64,000 nt of DNA from SZUA-430 sp964638635 (GCA_964638635.1 CAZXAQ010000007.1:1-64000); one strand, 5' to 3'. Shown: positions 8,149-17,007, numbered from the stretch's first letter. The notes: a model not told the origin generated them from the sequence alone. Translations and numbers: made by a program.

Positions 8149-9741
8149 TCAGCGTTTGAGCAGCGATCCCAGAACGCCGCGGACGAGGGCGCGGCCGATG
8201 CTGCTGCCGATGGTGGAGGTGACGGAGCGCGCGGCGCTTTTTGCGATCGCTTCGCCCATGGTTTGGCGTTGATAGCCGCTCGCGCGGGGGCGCGGTTGGG
8301 CCTCTTCGCGCTGGCTTGGCATCGGATAGGAGGAACTGCGTTTGCGCTCCGGCTCCGGTGCGGGTGCCGGCTCGGACTTGTTGCCCCAGCCCCAACCCCA
8401 GCCGCCGGATTTTTGCGCGGGCGGTTGCACGGTTGGCGCTTGGGTCGCGGTTTCGGCGCCTTGGGCTTTGGCCATCAAGATTTCATACGCGGACTCGCGG
8501 TCGATGGCTTGGTCGTAGCCGCCTTTGAGCGGGCTTGCGTTCAACACGGCCGAGCGCTCCGCCGGCGTGATCGGGCCCATGCGGCATGTGGGCGGCGTGA
8601 TCAGCACGCGGTCGACGATCGAGGGGATGCCCTTCGCGTCGAGCGTCGAGATCAACGCTTCGCCGACAGCGAGTTCTTGCACCGCGTCGGCGGCGTTGAA
8701 GTTCGGGTTCTCGCGGAAATTGTCGGCGACGGCTTTGACGGACTTGCGGTCCTTCGGCGTGAAGGCGCGCAGCGCGTGTTGGATCTTGTTGCCGAGCTGG
8801 CCCAAGACGTCGTCCGGAATGTCGAGCGGCGATTGCGTGATGAAATAGACGCCGACGCCTTTGGAGCGGATGAGGCGCACGACTTGTTCGACCTTGTCGA
8901 TCAGCGCCTTCGGCTGGTCGTCGAACAGCAGATGCGCTTCGTCGAAGAAGAAGACGAGCTTCGGTTTGTCGAGGTCGCCCACTTCCGGCATGGACTCGTA
9001 GAGTTCGGACAAGAGCCAGAGCAGGAACGTGGCGTAGAGCATCGGGCTGCCGAACAGTTTTTCGGCGGCCAGCACGTGGATCGCGCCGCGGCCCGTGTCG
9101 TCGTTGATCATGAGGTCGGCGAGCTTTAGCGCCGGTTCGCCGAAGAAGGCGTCGCCGCCCTGGTTCTCGAGCGTCAGCAGCGTGCGTTGGATCGCGCCGA
9201 CGGAGGTGGGCGCGATGTTGCCGAACTGCGCGGAGTATTTGTCGGCGTTTTCCGAGACGTGCACGAGCATGGCGCGCAGGTCTTTGAGGTCGAGGAGCAG
9301 CATGCCTTGCTCGTCGGCGACGCGGAAGACGATGTTGAGCACGCCTTCTTGCGTGTCGTTCAGCTGCAGCATACGGGCGAGCAGCGTCGGGCCCATTTCG
9401 GACACGGTCGCACGCAAGGGGTGGCCGAGTTCGCCGAACAGGTCCCAGAAGACCACGGGGAAGTTCGCGGGCTTCCATTCCGTGTTGCCGATCTTCTGCA
9501 GGCGCTCGGTGATGAACCCCTTGACCTCGGCCGGTTGGCAGAAGCCCGCGAGGTCGCCTTTGATGTCAGGGACAAAGCAGGGCACGCCCGCGTTCGAGAA
9601 GCCCTCGGCGAGGACGCGCAGCGTCGACGTCTTGCCGGTGCCCGTCGCGCCAGCGATCAGGCCGTGACGGTTGGCGCTCGACAGCAGCAGGCTTTGCGGC
9701 GCTTCGCCTTTGCCGAGAAAGATTTGACCGGATTGTGCCAT
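8149..9741 (-). CDS. HerA-like / DUF853 (YjgR family) ATPase
   Basis: 530 residues. Walker A GATGTGKT (~31-38) and a Walker B-like segment VFFFDEAHLLF (~270) mark a HerA/FtsK-type P-loop ATPase; the DUF853 core is continuous. The last ~100 residues are low complexity (Pro, Ser, Arg; KSGGWGWGWGNK) followed by a conserved Ala/Ser-rich tail. Bacterial members are poorly characterised and have been proposed to act on DNA or as membrane-associated motors. It heads a two-gene minus-strand unit with the META lipoprotein. No NurA-like nuclease gene is adjacent, so the archaeal HerA-NurA model does not transfer simply. Confidence 0.88.
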   Translation of the reverse strand: MAQSGQIFLGKGEAPQSLLLSSANRHGLIAGATGTGKTSTLRVLAEGFSNAGVPCFVPDIKGDLAGFCQPAEVKGFITERLQKIGNTEWKPANFPVVFWDLFGELGHPLRATVSEMGPTLLARMLQLNDTQEGVLNIVFRVADEQGMLLLDLKDLRAMLVHVSENADKYSAQFGNIAPTSVGAIQRTLLTLENQGGDAFFGEPALKLADLMINDDTGRGAIHVLAAEKLFGSPMLYATFLLWLLSELYESMPEVGDLDKPKLVFFFDEAHLLFDDQPKALIDKVEQVVRLIRSKGVGVYFITQSPLDIPDDVLGQLGNKIQHALRAFTPKDRKSVKAVADNFRENPNFNAADAVQELAVGEALISTLDAKGIPSIVDRVLITPPTCRMGPITPAERSAVLNASPLKGGYDQAIDRESAYEILMAKAQGAETATQAPTVQPPAQKSGGWGWGWGNKSEPAPAPEPERKRSSSYPMPSQREEAQPRPRASGYQRQTMGEAIAKSAARSVTSTIGSSIGRALVRGVLGSLLKR

Positions 9742-9798
9742 GGGGGAGTCCTAAATTCGTTTGGGGGTGTTCGGCGCGAGTATAGAACGGCGGCGTGG

Positions 9799-10386
9799 CT
9801 ATTCCGACTTCTTATCGTCGGACTTGTGATGATAAGGCGCATGGCCGGAAATGCGGTCGAGCAGCGCCAGGAAGACGGCGGACGCGATGAAGACCACGTG
9901 GATGACGACTTTCCAGAAGATGTCGTTGTCGGTGAATTGTTCGCGGTCCATGAAGACCTGAAGCAGCTTCACTGCCGATATCGTCAGGAGCGCGGTCGCG
10001 ACTTTGACCTTCAGCGAGCCCGGGTCCAGGCGGCGCAGCCACTCCGGCGAATCGTCGAGCGAGTCGTCGCCGAAGCGGCCGACGAAGTTTTCGTAGGAAC
10101 TCAGCATCACCATGACGATGAGGCCCGACACCAGCGCGCCGTCGATGAGTTCGAGCACCGGCATGATCATGTTCTTTTCGCCCGGCGGGAAGAACGCGAG
10201 CTCCGCCAAATGCACGACCTCGAAGATGAACGAGACCGCGTAGATCGCGAGCGCGACGGCCAGGCCGATATAGAACACGACCAGGATGTAGCGGCTGTAG
10301 AGGATGATGCGCTCGACCGTCGTTTGGATTTTGTCCATCGGGTTGGTCGCGGCGGCGGCGAAGAACTGCTTCAACTTGTCGGACAT
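9799..10386 (-). CDS. YqhA/TIGR00645-family inner membrane protein
   Basis: 195 residues with three or four predicted transmembrane helices (YILVVFYIGLAVALAIYAVSF; VLELIDGALVSGLIVMVMLSSYENFVG; VVIHVVFIASAVFLALLD). The SSYENFVGRF motif and the acidic loop after it are typical of this family, whose function is unknown. The ATG at 10386 (AAGGGT upstream) lies 2 bp after the stop of the DUF2842 gene, indicating a two-gene operon. Confidence 0.85.
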   Translation of the reverse strand: MSDKLKQFFAAAATNPMDKIQTTVERIILYSRYILVVFYIGLAVALAIYAVSFIFEVVHLAELAFFPPGEKNMIMPVLELIDGALVSGLIVMVMLSSYENFVGRFGDDSLDDSPEWLRRLDPGSLKVKVATALLTISAVKLLQVFMDREQFTDNDIFWKVVIHVVFIASAVFLALLDRISGHAPYHHKSDDKKSE

Positions 10387-10388
10387 GT

Positions 10389-10613
10389 TTACCCTTGTTC
10401 CGCGTCGCTTTTGCCGGGCGTGTTCATCCACACGATTAGGTAGCGCACCGGCACCACCCAGGCCATGCCGGCCACCGCGTAGAACACGAACTCCAAAACG
10501 GATCCGGCCGTCGGCAGGACGGCGACCGCCACGCGCATGACCAGAAGCGCGTAGATCGCAATGATGCCGATCAGCAGAAAAGCGCCGATGAGCTTTTTCC
10601 AACGCATACTCAT
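10389..10613 (-). CDS. DUF2842 small membrane protein
   Basis: 74 residues with two transmembrane helices (LIGAFLLIGIIAIYALLVMRVAVAVL and VFYAVAGMAWVVPVRYLIVWM). The AWVxPxRxLIxWM ending is the signature of alphaproteobacterial DUF2842. Function unknown. It is the first gene of a unit with the YqhA-like gene. No good Shine-Dalgarno precedes the ATG; a second ATG two codons in is an alternative. Confidence 0.8.
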   Translation of the reverse strand: MSMRWKKLIGAFLLIGIIAIYALLVMRVAVAVLPTAGSVLEFVFYAVAGMAWVVPVRYLIVWMNTPGKSDAEQG

Positions 10614-10665
10614 GGGGGTTGCTTAGCAATTGCGCGGGGGGCGGGCAAATTGCAGGATTGGCCCC

Positions 10666-11364
10666 ATGAAAACGATCGGTCTCATCGGCGGAATGAGCGT
10701 CGAAAGCACGGCGATCTACTACCGCCTGATCAACGAAGACGTGCGGGTGCGCCTCGGCGGCCACCACTCGGCGAAGTTGATTCTCTGGTCGGTGGACTTC
10801 GCCGAAATCGAGGCGATGCAGCGAGCGGCGGCGTGGGACGAGGCGGGCAGGGCGCTCGCCGCGGCCGCGCGGAAGCTGGAAGCGGCGGGGGCGGAGGCGA
10901 TCCTGATTGCGGCCAACACGATGCACAAAGTGGCCGATGCGGTGTCGGCCGCGGTCAGTGTGCCGCTGCTCCACATCGCGGATGCGACGGCGGCGGCGAT
11001 CAAGCGCACGCCGTGCAAGCGGCCGTTGCTGTTGGCGACGCGCTACACGATGGAGCAGGACTTCTACCGGGGGCGTCTGAAGGCGCGGTATGGCATCGAC
11101 GCGATGATCCCAGACGATGAGGATCGCACCGCGGTGCACGACATCATCTTCGGCGAGCTGGTGAAGGGCGTGGTGACGGCGGCGGCAAAACAAAGATACC
11201 TCGACGTGATTGCCACCGCGCGGCGCGCGGGCGCGGACGGCGTCATCTTCGGCTGCACGGAGATCGGGATGTTGCTCGCGCCGGCGGACGTTGCGGCGCC
11301 GGTGTTCGACACGGCGGTGCTGCACGCGAAGGCGGCGGTGGAGTTTGCACTGGGCCAGACCTGA
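10666..11364 (+). CDS. YgeA-like aspartate/glutamate racemase family protein, first catalytic position replaced by Ala
   Basis: 232 residues, close in length and pattern to E. coli YgeA (IGLIGGMSVEST at the start, ANTMHKVADAV, HIADAT, YTMEQDFYRGRL, GVIFGCTEIG). The reaction would be cofactor-independent racemisation of acidic amino acids. The second catalytic Cys (FGCTEIG) is present. The residue aligned to the first acid/base, Thr83 in E. coli YgeA and Cys in classical racemases, is Ala83 here (IAANTMH). Activity may therefore be altered or one-directional. It is divergent from the DUF2842/YqhA pair. Confidence 0.85.
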   Translation: MKTIGLIGGMSVESTAIYYRLINEDVRVRLGGHHSAKLILWSVDFAEIEAMQRAAAWDEAGRALAAAARKLEAAGAEAILIAANTMHKVADAVSAAVSVPLLHIADATAAAIKRTPCKRPLLLATRYTMEQDFYRGRLKARYGIDAMIPDDEDRTAVHDIIFGELVKGVVTAAAKQRYLDVIATARRAGADGVIFGCTEIGMLLAPADVAAPVFDTAVLHAKAAVEFALGQT

Positions 11365-11497
11365 GGAGAGGGCGGTGGGGCACGTTGTGCAAGAGCCGCG
11401 GCGTTATTCGACGCGCGACCTAGCACCTGCGTTGGCGCCGCCCTTGAGTTTGTGTCGGGCTTTGAGGTCTAATGACCTACGTTCGGAGATGAATGCG

Positions 11498-11725
11498 ATG
11501 TCGCCAATCGATTGGTCGCAATGCCCCGTGGTTGAGAGTGTTCCCGGCAAAGTGAGCGGCGCGTGGGTCTTCAAAGGCACGCGGACGCCCGCCTCCGTCG
11601 TGTTCGAAAATCTCGAAGACGGCTTGACCATCGACGAGGTCGTGGAGCAATTCCCGATCACGCAGGAACAGGTAAAGGCGCTGCTTGAATTCACCGCGCG
11701 CAGCCTCGACGCTCCCGTCAGCTGA
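11498..11725 (+). CDS. DUF433-family antitoxin
   Basis: 75 residues. CPVVESVPGKVSGAWVFKGTRTP followed by LEDGLTIDEVVEQFP and a C-terminal helix match DUF433 proteins, which commonly precede DUF5615 (PIN-like) toxins. The ATG at 11498 has GGAG 9 nt upstream; an in-frame ATG at 11489 abuts the GGAG and is less likely. The stop codon overlaps the start of the next gene by one base, so the pair is translationally coupled. Confidence 0.85.
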   Translation: MSPIDWSQCPVVESVPGKVSGAWVFKGTRTPASVVFENLEDGLTIDEVVEQFPITQEQVKALLEFTARSLDAPVS

Positions 11726-12043
11726 TGCGTGTGCTGTTCGACAACGCAACGCCGCGCGGCGTTGCGGCGGGTCTGAAGAGCCATGCCGTCGAGGAGGCTC
11801 GCGCACGCGGTTGGGACAATCTGAAAAAACGGGGAGTTGCTGCAGTCCGCGGAGCTTGCAGGATTCGACGTTTTGCTCACGACCGACAAGAATATGCGCT
11901 ACCAACAGAACCTTGACGGCCGCAAGATCGCGGTCGTCGTGCTCAGCACCGGCCGCTGGACGCTGGTCAAACTCAAACTTGACACGATCGCACAGGCGAT
12001 CGACGCCGCAACGCCGGGGCGGTATTTCGAGGTGCCGATTTGA
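11725..12043 (+). pseudogene. DUF5615 (PIN-like) toxin gene, interrupted by a one-base frameshift
   Basis: The first ~34 codons (MRVLFDNATPRGVAAGLKSH to GWDNLKK) and the region from 11828 on (NGELLQSAELAGFDVLLTTD, then MRYQQNLDGRKIAVVVLS) together make a full ~105-residue DUF5615 toxin, but they lie in two frames. The break coincides with six consecutive A (11824-11829). Deleting one A restores GWDNLKNGELLQSAE, as in intact relatives. As written, translation runs into another frame and stops at 11916. The acidic residues of the PIN-like fold (LFD near the start, TTDKNMRYQQN later) are present in the two halves. Either the toxin is dead, slippage on the A tract restores it at low level, or the extra A is a sequencing error. 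Confidence 0.8.
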
Positions 12044-12179
12044 GGTTGCCCGACTGACGTAGCAGTTGAGCCGTCATTTTGAAATTTGGCGACAGGTCGT
12101 CTGCTCTCCGAGCAACCAAAGAAAGCAGGGTCGGAGTAAACACACGTGCGGGCGGCGCGTTGCTCCGGGAGCCTTGTCC

Positions 12180-12191
12180 ACTCTGACCCCA
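12180..12191. repeat. 12-bp direct repeat, left copy (ACTCTGACCCCA)
   Basis: The same 12 bases recur in the same orientation at 14254-14265. The two copies bracket a ~2.06 kb stretch with two minus-strand accessory genes. Similar GGGGTCAGAGT sequences are often found near transposase and REP-type remnants, but no transposase gene is seen here. Confidence 0.45.
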
Positions 12192-12255
12192 CCCTCTCTG
12201 TAGCCTCGTCATATTGACCGCCGAGATGCTGATCCCAACTTTTTGCGGTTTAACG

Positions 12256-12831
12256 TTAGTTCTTCCTGCAGAAAAACAGGGCCAGATACGGGGGCATGTT
12301 GTTATGAGCCTGTCCTTTTCCCGCGATACTCGTCTGCGCTTCGGCCACGTATTCATTTTCGCCAGCGCCTGCAGCGAATCCGTTCACCTTTGTGCCGCTT
12401 CCGCTCGCCCGATCATACGAATGCGTGTGTTCGGGCACCTGGTTCAAGGTGAGTGTCACCGCCTCTTCTCCGCCAACAGCCACACTCGGACCGTCCTGGT
12501 AAGCGGGATAATTGGTCAACGGGCGCCCATTCGCGTCTGTGTTCTGGTGGCTCCCCGCACCGACGATCGTCCGCCCACCTGCGGGCTCGAAGAGGGTCCA
12601 ACCCTGCGGGCACACCCGATCCTTCAAGGTGCGGTCAAATGCGACTACTGCGCCTTCGAAAGACACCCGCTCGGGGAACCAGTACTCAACTAAGCTTCTG
12701 AAGCTTATCGCCAACAACCCCGTAACAATCAGGCTACCAGCGACGGATCCAATGACACTCCAAGCCCAACTCTTTCGGTCTTGCGGAAGATATTCTTTGA
12801 TGCGATCCCAGGCAGTCTTGTTGCCGCTCAT
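12256..12831 (-). CDS. Membrane-anchored protein with phage tail-collar (microcystin-dependent-protein-like) domain
   Basis: 191 residues from the ATG at 12831 (GGAGAG upstream). A short charged N terminus precedes one transmembrane helix (~25-45, WSVIGSVAGSLIVTGLLAISF). The C-terminal half follows the tail-collar pattern: VCPQGWTLFEPAGGRTIVGAG, GGEEAVTLTLNQVPEHTHSY, then NNMPPYLALFFCRKN. Collar domains occur at phage tail fibre tips and in standalone surface proteins. Membrane anchoring instead of fibre context is unusual. The next gene upstream on this strand is an unknown membrane protein, possibly a partner. Confidence 0.7.
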   Translation of the reverse strand: MSGNKTAWDRIKEYLPQDRKSWAWSVIGSVAGSLIVTGLLAISFRSLVEYWFPERVSFEGAVVAFDRTLKDRVCPQGWTLFEPAGGRTIVGAGSHQNTDANGRPLTNYPAYQDGPSVAVGGEEAVTLTLNQVPEHTHSYDRASGSGTKVNGFAAGAGENEYVAEAQTSIAGKGQAHNNMPPYLALFFCRKN

Positions 12832-12961
12832 CGGCCTCTCTCCTTCACATTTTCGACCACGTAGAGAACTGAAGACTGGAGTACAAGGAGTTGGGTGACA
12901 GCTTACCCATTCTCCGGCCACCAGCGGCGTGAACAGGGATGCCGTCATCCGCTTCGCATCG

Positions 12962-14032
12962 CTACTCCGCAGCGTCGGCGAGCTCGGGTTGGGATACAGC
13001 TGCGGCCTGTAATTTGTAGTGCACGCGCGCATCCTTACAAATGCTCGTCCAACTTTGCTCGATGCTCTTGGTCAGTTGGCCCAGCGTTTGTTTCGAGAGA
13101 TTCGGCTGCTGCAATTTGCAGTCGCTGTAGACGGCGGACAGGCTGCTGAGGAGTTCGTTCAGTGCGCCGCCCATATCGTCGTTGGCCACGCGTTTGAACT
13201 GCTTAATACCGCTTCTTGCGTTCGATGGGTCGAATCCTCTCAGGAACTTAGGGAATTCGATGAGTTCTGCCATTGCGTCTTGCACGTCGGTGAGGTGCGA
13301 GACGATGGCCTCCTTTTCTTCGGTGCTGAAAGCTGCTGCGAGCGTGACGGATTGCTTGGCCGTGTTGACTTCGGTGGTAAAGGCCGTGAGCGTCGTCCAC
13401 ACCTGTGACGCACCTCGCAGCTCCGGCACATTTTGATCACCAATCGTCTTCATCGCGCCTAGGAAGCGGCCACAAATGTCGGCAGCGTAGTTGGCCAGCT
13501 TGTCTTTCGTCGCAAACGAAGTTTCGTTGCGCATGATTTGTGCCGATAGCGGGGTCAGAAAGAAGTCGATCGCGAGTAACGTGACGCATAATCCGTAGAC
13601 GGAGTTGTAAAGCAACGCAAAGACATTGGCACTCTGGCTATTCCCGTTCAGGCCAAGCAAGGCGTACAAATTTGTAAGCGGTTTCAGATGTCCTTCGCTC
13701 TCAACCGCGAGCAGTATGAATGGCGCGAGCAGAAACGCAATCGCGCCGATCCGCATCCAATACATCAGTGCCTTGTTCGCGTCGAAGCTCTCGACCGAGG
13801 CGATCCCTTTGTTTCGCAGGGCTTCATTGAAGTCACTCTCGCCGCCTGCTGCCGCCGCGAGTAGGCCTGCAAGCACCAACGCAACCGCCGTATAGATCAC
13901 GCGGTCGAACACAAACGCCGTCTTGCCCCCGACATTCAGCTCTGTTACGGGCAACACAGCCCAAGCGAGCGTCAGCAAGACGACCGCGAACACTCCAAAC
14001 AACGCAATTTGCGTTTTGCGATACCACCGCAT
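12962..14032 (-). CDS. Hypothetical multi-pass membrane protein with cytoplasmic helical C-terminal domain
   Basis: 356 residues. About four hydrophobic segments lie in the first ~180 residues (IALFGVFAVVLLTLAWAVL; VIYTAVALVLAGLLAAAAG; IGAIAFLLAPFILLAV; SVYGLCVTLLAIDFFLTP). A hydrophilic, helix-rich domain follows. I recognise no family. Base composition appears less GC-rich than neighbouring core genes, in keeping with an acquired islet. It is followed on the same strand by the collar-domain protein (130 bp apart). Confidence 0.7.
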   Translation of the reverse strand: MRWYRKTQIALFGVFAVVLLTLAWAVLPVTELNVGGKTAFVFDRVIYTAVALVLAGLLAAAAGGESDFNEALRNKGIASVESFDANKALMYWMRIGAIAFLLAPFILLAVESEGHLKPLTNLYALLGLNGNSQSANVFALLYNSVYGLCVTLLAIDFFLTPLSAQIMRNETSFATKDKLANYAADICGRFLGAMKTIGDQNVPELRGASQVWTTLTAFTTEVNTAKQSVTLAAAFSTEEKEAIVSHLTDVQDAMAELIEFPKFLRGFDPSNARSGIKQFKRVANDDMGGALNELLSSLSAVYSDCKLQQPNLSKQTLGQLTKSIEQSWTSICKDARVHYKLQAAAVSQPELADAAE

Positions 14033-14370
14033 GCGACGCCCCCACGCCTTATGCTACCCAAGCCAAGCCCCCGAGCCTGCAAGAACAGTATTGCGCAAGG
14101 CCAAGCAAAGAAGTGGCGCGCGGAAAGCACAAGCCCGGGATTATCTATCTGATTTACGCGCAATGGTGGGATGGGATCAGGGCGGCATACATCGCACAAC
14201 GGTAAGAAATGGGTCGAGCGGGGTTCCAAGCAGCGAAAGCGTGCGCCAGGTCGACTCTGACCCCAATTCTCCGGGCGCGATGTGCGATCCCGCTGTTACT
14301 GGGTCAGAAAATTGGTGACAGTGCGCTCACAGATTTTTTCTGGTGGCCGCCTTTTGTCGCCGCTTTTTTG
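14033..14370. other. Non-coding interval with the right copy of the 12-bp repeat
   Basis: No gene could be supported in these 338 bp. They hold ACTCTGACCCCA at 14254-14265, the partner of the copy at 12180. The interval may be the right boundary of the small accessory islet. Confidence 0.4.
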
Positions 14371-15000
14371 CTATTGCCGCCGTCCGAAGCTCGCTGTGCC
14401 GTGGCGTGGTAGGCCAGTCCTTGGAATTCTTGCGGCAGGGGGCGGCGAAGCTGGGGCGCTTGGGGTGCGTCCGCGCCACCACAGAACAATCGTTGCCAGG
14501 AAGATCGCCTCGAACGCGCCCGCCGCCAGATACATGGGCAACGCATGGGCCCGCCACGAAATGTCCTGGGGGTTGGCGGGATTGTAGCGTATCGCGACCT
14601 GCTCGCCGATGCGTGGCGCGGCCCCATCATTCGGATTGAACCGGCCGAAGGCGTCGATCACGGCGGCCGATCGTGTGGCGAAGCGCACGCCGATGTGGGG
14701 CACTTGTTTTACCGTGAACGAGATGTCCGGGCGCTCCCGCCGGCGCGCTTCGACGTCGGCGCAGGGCACCTGATGATAGATCGGGCGATAGGCGTTGCGC
14801 GACAAGCGCAACTCATAACCGTCCATGTCGCAGGTGACGCCGATGCTGGTGATGGTCGCCTCGGCTGGCTGCCACATCATGTCCGCGTTGAGCTGCACGC
14901 CCAGCATAACGGCACCGACGCCGCCGAAGGCCAATCCGGCGATCAAACCAATGATGCGCAAGTTGGAAAACAGTTCAGCCTTGAGGTGTGCGAAATCCAC
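14371..15000 (-). CDS. DUF3592-like membrane protein
   Basis: 209 residues, GTG start at 15000. Two hydrophobic segments (IIGLIAGLAFGGVGAVMLGVQL near the N terminus and LPMYLAAGAFEAIFLATIVLWW later) flank a soluble loop. That loop contains VPCADVEARRRERPDISFTV, RIGEQVAIRYNPANPQDISW, the pattern of DUF3592 proteins (VRYDPxNP). The function of this family is unknown. A Pro/Ala-rich tail follows the last helix. The Shine-Dalgarno is weak, so the start is uncertain. Confidence 0.65.
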   Translation of the reverse strand: MDFAHLKAELFSNLRIIGLIAGLAFGGVGAVMLGVQLNADMMWQPAEATITSIGVTCDMDGYELRLSRNAYRPIYHQVPCADVEARRRERPDISFTVKQVPHIGVRFATRSAAVIDAFGRFNPNDGAAPRIGEQVAIRYNPANPQDISWRAHALPMYLAAGAFEAIFLATIVLWWRGRTPSAPASPPPAARIPRTGLPRHGTASFGRRQ

Positions 15001-15135
15001 GGCTTTTGCCCGTTGCGGCGCGGAACACGAGCGCCGAGTTTGGCAGCAATTTCCTAACGGGGCATTTCAAGCCCGACTATTGCGCCGAGCATGTTGCACC
15101 GCATCGGGGCGGTGAAGCACGAGACGAGGCGCACC

Positions 15136-15786
15136 TTAACTTGGGCGCTGTGAGGCTTGGCGCAGTTTGTCTTCGATCGTGGCGAGTGGCGTTTCCATGA
15201 TTGTCAGATGCGGGGGCCATTCGAGCGCGGTTTTGGCTGTTGCGGGCGCGACGCACGCGGGCGCGGCTTTGGGCCCATGGCTTTCGACGAGGACGTCCAC
15301 GATCTCGTCCTTGTCGCCAAGCAGGTGGACGATCGAGAAATCGAGGCTTGGGAATGCGTCGTGCTCGTGGAAGTCCTGGCCGCTGACCACGACGGTGCGG
15401 CCGTCCTTGAGTTCGAACGCGTAGGTCGCGCCTTCGTTCTCGAGGTGTTCGAAAGCCATGAAGCGCGTCGCCTTGATGTCGAAGACGTCGGCGGCGTTGC
15501 GGCGGAGCGCCGCGTCGAACCGTTGGCCGGCGGCCTTCGATTGCTGGCGCAGGTCCCAATAGGCCCAACCGACCAGCGCGGCGCCGATGACGAGCCAGAT
15601 CACGGTCGCGATCCACAATTGCTTGTCCGTCGCCCACGGCGAGAGCAGCCACAAGCCGACATACAGTCCGCCGGCGATGACGAGATTGGTCATGCGGCGC
15701 CCGCCGCTCGATTGGATGCGCTCGCGCAGGTGCTCCGCCTCGGCGGGCGTCAGGGCGCGGCGCGATGGCTGTAACAACGTTGGCAT
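15136..15786 (-). CDS. Hypothetical protein with two membrane helices and a soluble C-terminal domain
   Basis: 216 residues. Two adjacent transmembrane helices (MTNLVIAGGLYVGLWLLSPW; WIATVIWLVIGAALVGWAYW, ~32-75) precede a soluble region in which the gene product's own features are clear (FEHLENEGATYAFELKDGRTVVVSGQ; SLDFSIVHLLGDKDEIVDV). I do not recognise the family. It lies 135 bp upstream of the DUF3592-like gene on the same strand and is divergent from the heme A synthase gene. Confidence 0.65.
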   Translation of the reverse strand: MPTLLQPSRRALTPAEAEHLRERIQSSGGRRMTNLVIAGGLYVGLWLLSPWATDKQLWIATVIWLVIGAALVGWAYWDLRQQSKAAGQRFDAALRRNAADVFDIKATRFMAFEHLENEGATYAFELKDGRTVVVSGQDFHEHDAFPSLDFSIVHLLGDKDEIVDVLVESHGPKAAPACVAPATAKTALEWPPHLTIMETPLATIEDKLRQASQRPS

Positions 15787-15927
15787 ACGGCTCGAGGTAC
15801 TCGCTCAGAAGATAGGGGGACAGTATACTTGCGGCTTGACATCCGTGCGTCGATGTTCGATTTTCGTTCCCATAACCCTCATTCGTCCCGCTTGCGCTCG
15901 ATCGGGGCGCAGCATATCAGCCTTCGC

Positions 15928-17007
15928 ATGACACCAAGCACTCTGACCGATGCCGTGTTTCCAAGCCCGCGCCACGTGGCGGCGCGGCGGAATATTGCGA
16001 CGTGGCTCTTCGCGGTGGCCGGGCTCATTGCGTTGATGGTGGTTGTGGGTGGGCTGACGCGGCTCACCGAGTCGGGGCTCTCGATCACGTCGTGGAAGCC
16101 GATCCATGGTGCGCTGCCCCCGCTGTCCGTGGCCGAATGGCAGGAGGAGTTCGAAGCCTACAAGCAGATCCCGCAGTACCAGCAGCTCAACAAGGGCATG
16201 TCGCTCGACGACTTCAAGGAGATTTTTTGGTGGGAGTGGTCGCACCGGAATTTGGGGCGGCTGATCGGGTTTGCGTTCTTGGTGCCGTTCTTGATCTTCA
16301 TGGCGCGCGGGCAGGTCGAGCGGGCGTTGGTTCCGCGTCTTCTTGCTCTCTTTGTGCTTGGGGGCATGCAAGGGGCGCTCGGCTGGTTCATGGTGGCGAG
16401 TGGTTTGACCGAGCGCGTGAGCGTGAGCCAGTACCGGCTTGTTGCGCATCTGGGCTTGGCGCTCGTGATCTACGCGGCGATCGTGTGGACGGCGTTGCCA
16501 CTCTGGCGCGGCGAGTGGCCGATGAAGAGGGCGCCGCATTCGCTCTTCGTGCCCGCGCTCGGCGTGCTGGGGTTGATCTTTTTTCAAATCCTGCTTGGCG
16601 GCTTCGTTGCCGGCCTCGATGGGGGGCTCACCTATAACACGTGGCCGCTGATGGACGGCGCGTTCGTGCCCGAGGGTGCCTATGCCACCGCGCCGTTCTG
16701 GCTCGCGCCGTTCGAGGACGTGACGACGGTGCAGTTCAATCATCGCATCGTGGCCTATCTGCTGACGGCGGCGGTGCTGGCGCTTTGGGTTGCCGGGCGA
16801 AGGCAGGGGCTTGGCGGCTTTGCCGGGACGACATCGAACCTTCTGCTCGGTGCGCTTGTGCTTCAGGTTCTGCTCGGTATTTGGACGCTGCTTGCGGTGG
16901 TTCCGGTTTGGCTTGGAGCGCTGCATCAGCTCGGCGCGGTGGCGCTGCTTACCGCCGGCATCGTGCACGGCTTTGCGCTTCGCCGTGGCCTTGTGAGTTC
17001 GTCATGA
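15928..17007 (+). CDS. ctaA: Heme A synthase, COX15/CtaA family
   Basis: Integral inner-membrane enzyme that converts heme O to heme A for aa3-type cytochrome oxidase. 359 residues from the ATG at 15928, with eight predicted transmembrane segments. The four conserved His motifs are visible: EWSHRNLGRLIG, LVAHLGLAL, FNHRIVAYL and ALHQLGAVALL. The periplasmic loop with YNTWPLMDG is also typical of the alphaproteobacterial/mitochondrial type. The Shine-Dalgarno is weak and a longer N terminus would be possible, but MTPSTLTDAV fits the family length best. No cytochrome oxidase gene is nearby. Confidence 0.93.
   Translation: MTPSTLTDAVFPSPRHVAARRNIATWLFAVAGLIALMVVVGGLTRLTESGLSITSWKPIHGALPPLSVAEWQEEFEAYKQIPQYQQLNKGMSLDDFKEIFWWEWSHRNLGRLIGFAFLVPFLIFMARGQVERALVPRLLALFVLGGMQGALGWFMVASGLTERVSVSQYRLVAHLGLALVIYAAIVWTALPLWRGEWPMKRAPHSLFVPALGVLGLIFFQILLGGFVAGLDGGLTYNTWPLMDGAFVPEGAYATAPFWLAPFEDVTTVQFNHRIVAYLLTAAVLALWVAGRRQGLGGFAGTTSNLLLGALVLQVLLGIWTLLAVVPVWLGALHQLGAVALLTAGIVHGFALRRGLVSSS

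Noticed and set aside
11824..11830. A-AAA-AAC as a programmed -1 frameshift heptamer in the toxin gene
   Set aside because: Restoring the toxin needs a +1 (or -2) change, not -1, so the heptamer does not produce the right product.
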